A stretch of DNA of 64,000 nt from Candidatus Fukatsuia endosymbiont of Tuberolachnus salignus (GTDB taxonomy: Bacteria; Pseudomonadota; Gammaproteobacteria; Enterobacterales; Enterobacteriaceae), in the NCBI RefSeq assembly GCF_964030845.1, contig NZ_OZ034983.1, positions 1,302,001 to 1,366,000 on the forward strand, written 5' to 3'. Below, piece by piece: positions 61,386 through 64,000 of the stretch. The position numbers and the translations under genes were made by a program. Under the pieces are notes generated by a model that was not told where the DNA came from, did no database searches, and saw nothing but the letters and a program-made list of their open reading frames with translations. Position 1 is the first letter of the stretch. The number at the start of each line of letters is the position of its first letter.

Positions 61386-62480
61386 ATGTCCACAGTCAAC
61401 CAACGTCTGCGTGATGAAGCCCTGGCACACAGTCTGTTTCAATCACGCTATGCTCTCGGGGTGGTTAAAGAAAAGGTGGCACTACTCAACCAATATGATG
61501 CTGAACTAACCGCCCGACTTTTCGGGAAATTGGAGAAGGTTAATCCGCAACACATCGAAGTCAAACAGTTAGCCCGCTTGTTAGCCTGTGTCCAAGAGGT
61601 GAATCAGCAGGCAATGAGTACCCTGTATTTATCGCTCAGCGAGGAATTGCTAGCCTTTGCTGAGCACGAAGCGGGTTATCACTGCCGTCTCTTTGATACC
61701 CTGCTGCCTGATGGGGTGCTACACCGCTATCCCTTAGCGATTATCACCGCAGAACAGGTTTACGCGGCAGCGATGGCGCAGCCCTTTCAAGGGCGTTTAC
61801 TGCGCGACTGGGTCAGTCATCTGGAAAGCGATCGCTTTCAGCGTATCAACAACGCGGTAAAAAACGGGTTTCTCTTGGGTGATACCGTCGAGCAAATTAC
61901 ACGCAAAGTACGCGGGAGCAGGGCAAAACAGTATCAAGATGGGGTACTGGACATCAGTCGCAAAAATCTCACCAGTGTGGTCAAAACCGCTGTTAACCAT
62001 GTTTCAGCGGTAGCACGGGATAAATTTGCTGAAAATAACGCCGCAATGATAGACAGAAAACAGTGGCTCAGTACGCTGGATAACAAAACCTCATCACCCT
62101 GTGTTATCCGTGACCGTTTGTGCTACACCCTAGCCGGCCAGCCACTCGGCCACAAAATCCCCTATCTGCAAGGACCGGGACGCCTGCACTTTTGCTGTCG
62201 CTCAACGGAGACACTGGTCATCAAATCCTGGCGTGCCCTGGGCATTGACTTGGATGAGCTGGACACAGGCACACGGGCCAGCCTGGACGGGCAAGTCCCT
62301 GCGGATACCACCTATTCTGACTGGTTACAGCAACAACCCTACGCGCGGCAAATCCAAGTCCTAGGTAAAACCCGCGCAAAAATGCTGCGAGAGGAGGGAC
62401 GGCGTCCCGATGACTTTTTCAGCGACAAAGGAGAATGGCTCACCTTGGAACAGCTGCGTAAAATCACCCAAACAGAGTAA
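61386..62480 (+). CDS. Phage head morphogenesis protein (second prophage copy)
   Basis: Nearly identical to 45767-46861 over 350 residues, including the CVIRDRLCYTL and HFCCRSTETL segments. It differs at DELDTGTRAS (DPGT in the other), RRPDDFFSDK, and the tail LRKITQTE instead of LRETLHIE. The frame is intact. After its stop, sequence matching the other prophage continues to about 62555 and is then interrupted by an insert of about 1.1 kb. Confidence 0.88.
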   Translation: MSTVNQRLRDEALAHSLFQSRYALGVVKEKVALLNQYDAELTARLFGKLEKVNPQHIEVKQLARLLACVQEVNQQAMSTLYLSLSEELLAFAEHEAGYHCRLFDTLLPDGVLHRYPLAIITAEQVYAAAMAQPFQGRLLRDWVSHLESDRFQRINNAVKNGFLLGDTVEQITRKVRGSRAKQYQDGVLDISRKNLTSVVKTAVNHVSAVARDKFAENNAAMIDRKQWLSTLDNKTSSPCVIRDRLCYTLAGQPLGHKIPYLQGPGRLHFCCRSTETLVIKSWRALGIDLDELDTGTRASLDGQVPADTTYSDWLQQQPYARQIQVLGKTRAKMLREEGRRPDDFFSDKGEWLTLEQLRKITQTE

Positions 62481-62597
62481 AAAATCAACATGTCAGCACA
62501 ACTTAACCTGTGTTTGCCTGAAGTATCAAAAACCGGACAGATTAAAGTAGCGTTGACATCATTGACTCGCTGAAAAAATCACAGGAATAACCTCGTG

Positions 62598-62801
62598 TCA
62601 CACCATAAAATCTACAGGAGGAACAGCCCCGGGAGGTTTGGATATTTTTGCGATTGTATCCATCACCTTTTCCTGTACTGAACGAGGAGAACGATGCTCA
62701 AATTTTCGATTGAAATCTTCAGGAGATTGTAACCATAAAATCAACAGTGCTACTTCCATTTCAGTAAAAATTTTATTAGCGGAGCCTGTAGAAGAATTCA
62801 T
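62598..62801 (-). CDS. Small hypothetical protein in the P2 insert
   Basis: 67 residues (MNSSTGSANKIFTEMEVALL, ILWLQSPEDFNRKFEHRSPR, SVQEKVMDTIAKISKPP). It is predicted helical and coding-like, on the strand opposite to the phage genes and divergent from the secreted protein gene. No family is recognised. It is absent from the corresponding place in P1. Confidence 0.4.
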   Translation of the reverse strand: MNSSTGSANKIFTEMEVALLILWLQSPEDFNRKFEHRSPRSVQEKVMDTIAKISKPPGAVPPVDFMV

Positions 62802-63037
62802 TATTTCACTTATTTTGTTGTCAAATATATCGGTAAATAATTATGTACAGCAACCTAACCCTCCCATCATTTTTGAAACAGAGTGAATAATAGAGTGGAG
62901 TGTTGCAAACAGAGATAAACAAGACCGTATTATTATTTGACATAATGAGTTATTTTTCATCGTGTTATCGTAATATTTCTGCACATTAATTTATTAGTGT
63001 GATTTTTTGTACCTGTTTTTTCACTATGAGGTATTAA

Positions 63038-63499
63038 ATGAAAAAAATTAATCTACTTTTTACCTGTTTTTTATTGTTATCGGCACAGTCAGTATTGGCG
63101 CAATCCGTATCGAAAAATGATTTTATAACCTGTCCGAAATATAAAAATATAAAAAAAGAAGGTCTAACTTATACAGCAGAAATCGATAATAAATTTCAGT
63201 GGCTTGGCACTTTATCGAGTCAAGTAACTTTTAACACTATGAAGTTAAAAGAAGTGTCATACTCTGATAAAGGGAAAGGTATTCCTGCATGTCGTTATAC
63301 TTTGGAAAACACTAGAAATAATAAAAAAAATAAAGAAATGTTTTTATTTCTTGTAAGTAATAAAAGCAACATCGATCCTTATGTTTCATTAACGAGGCAG
63401 AAAGATTGGGAAACAATAGACAAGAATGAATACAAATGTAATAAAGAGAAATTAGAAGATTGTTCGTTTACACTGCTTACTACCGATGAAATTAAATAA
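63038..63499 (+). CDS. Secreted protein of unknown function, P2 cargo
   Basis: A 153-residue protein with a standard signal peptide (MKKINLLFTCFLLLSAQSVL, cleavage after LAQ). The mature domain has four Cys (DFITCPKY, IPACRY, YKCNKE, EDCSF) likely forming two disulfides, plus WLGTLSSQVTFNTMKLKEVS. The gene is AT-rich compared with its neighbours. A likely RBS (ATGAGG) lies upstream of the ATG. It is inserted between the head morphogenesis and scaffold genes, where P1 has only about 200 bp. I do not recognise the family; a periplasmic or host-directed role is possible. The 62802-63037 gap should contain its promoter. Confidence 0.65.
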   Translation: MKKINLLFTCFLLLSAQSVLAQSVSKNDFITCPKYKNIKKEGLTYTAEIDNKFQWLGTLSSQVTFNTMKLKEVSYSDKGKGIPACRYTLENTRNNKKNKEMFLFLVSNKSNIDPYVSLTRQKDWETIDKNEYKCNKEKLEDCSFTLLTTDEIK

Positions 63500-63647
63500 T
63501 ATGCGTCTGGAAAAACGGATGTTAAGTGATAATTTTATTGAATAGTAGTGACGAAATTGAGCAAAAAACTATTGGGTAGTTCGCATTAAATAGGGGATGT
63601 CAGGTTACCACGGGATAGATTAGTGAACACCACTCAACTTTACACAG

Positions 63648-63670
63648 GCCACCCCAGGGTGGCTTTTTTT
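63648..63670 (+). terminator. Terminator-like hairpin upstream of the P2 scaffold gene
   Basis: GCCACCC/GGGTGGC followed by seven T residues, the counterpart of 45646-45668. In this prophage it could also end the transcript of the secreted-protein gene. Confidence 0.65.
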
Positions 63671-63750
63671 ATGAACAGCTGTGAGCGGAGGCGACACAGC
63701 GCCCGGGTCGGATGACCTATTAACCCAGCCTGCGGGCGGAGACAATAGCG

Positions 63751-64000
63751 ATGAAATTGCACCTCGATACAGAAGGAAAAGCAGTACTGGAAAACGGCAT
63801 GCCGGTGTATTTGCATGAGGACGGCAAAGCGATCCCCTTTGATGCGGTGGCAGCCTTGAACAAAATTAGCGCCCTCAATGGGGAAGCCAAAAGCCACCGT
63901 GAGGCCAAGGAAGCACTCGAAGCCAAGCTCAAGGCGTTTGCCGGCATTGACGACCCGGCGAAAGCCCGTGAAGCACTGCAAACGCTCACCCACATCGATC
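63751..64000 (+). CDS. Scaffold-like head protein, partial (second prophage)
   Basis: The first 83 codons, from MKLHLDTEGKAVLENGMPVY to ALQTLTHID, are identical or nearly so to the gene at 44813-45565. It runs off the window edge in the direction of transcription. The coat gene is expected next. Confidence 0.9.
   Translation, partial: MKLHLDTEGKAVLENGMPVYLHEDGKAIPFDAVAALNKISALNGEAKSHREAKEALEAKLKAFAGIDDPAKAREALQTLTHID

Noticed and set aside
1..64000. CRISPR array or Cas genes
   Set aside because: The repeats present are dispersed MITE or IS copies with inverted ends; no regular short direct repeats with spacers and no Cas proteins were seen.

Overview
The window looks like the chromosome of a host-restricted enterobacterial insect symbiont of the Regiella/Hamiltonella type. 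This is inferred from the genes, with no database search: a Yersinia-like heme receptor, an enterobacterial YbfF esterase, a CS1/CFA-type pilus locus, lambdoid prophages, large AT-rich proteins resembling type III effectors, and very many insertion sequences, MITE-like repeats and recently broken genes. No rRNA, tRNA or CRISPR array was recognised.

Layout. (1) 1-2462: a TonB-dependent heme receptor with an in-frame stop but an intact Fur-box-like site, then ybfF. (2) 2494-20424: an alternative chaperone-usher (CS1-type) pilus locus of pilin, usher and truncated chaperone. The usher is cut in two by an island of about 14.1 kb (5078-19178) bounded by a perfect 16-bp direct repeat. An integrase and excisionase sit at its left end. 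Joining the halves at the repeat restores the usher frame. The island carries a broken PAS-LuxR regulator, a second HTH protein, a Rha-type phage regulator, an Rpn nuclease, an IS630 element, a duplicated prophage tail-tip fragment, an SH3/NlpC-P60 hydrolase, a metal-dependent hydrolase, remnants of IS1 and endonuclease I, and a kinase-like effector candidate. (3) 20956-23517: an 853-residue protein whose N-terminus matches the SspH/SifA-type translocation motif. (4) 24410-56887: prophage P1, on the minus strand. Read right to left it has an antirepressor fragment, a replication initiator, a DnaC-like loader, RusA, a Q-like protein, a phage-21-type lysis cassette, terminase, portal, head genes, and lambda-type tail genes V-G-T-H-M-L-K-I-J. 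(5) 57777-64000: the head module of a second, nearly identical prophage P2 in opposite orientation, truncated inside terminase and at the window edge.

P1 looks inactivated as a phage: IS110 in the tape measure, IS630 in gene T, an amber codon in K, and frameshifts in J and rusA. It still carries cargo between core genes: a lipase-like and a disordered effector candidate between K and I, an effector-like pseudogene between the Q-like gene and holin, a PemIK-type toxin-antitoxin pair in the tail region, and a small secreted protein beside the capsid gene. P2 has its own cargo at different places: a HigBA/RelE-type pair between terminase and portal, and a secreted protein before the scaffold gene.

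Three near-identical 885-bp IS630-type copies, which share the same nonsense codons, interrupt P1 gene T, the P2 portal and the P1/P2 junction. The flanks of the junction copy come from two different genes, so IS-mediated recombination probably built the head-to-head arrangement. A MITE of about 104 bp with related ends occurs four times. The most unusual points are the frame-preserving island in the pilus usher, the effector cargo inside the tail operon, and the head-to-head duplicated prophages.
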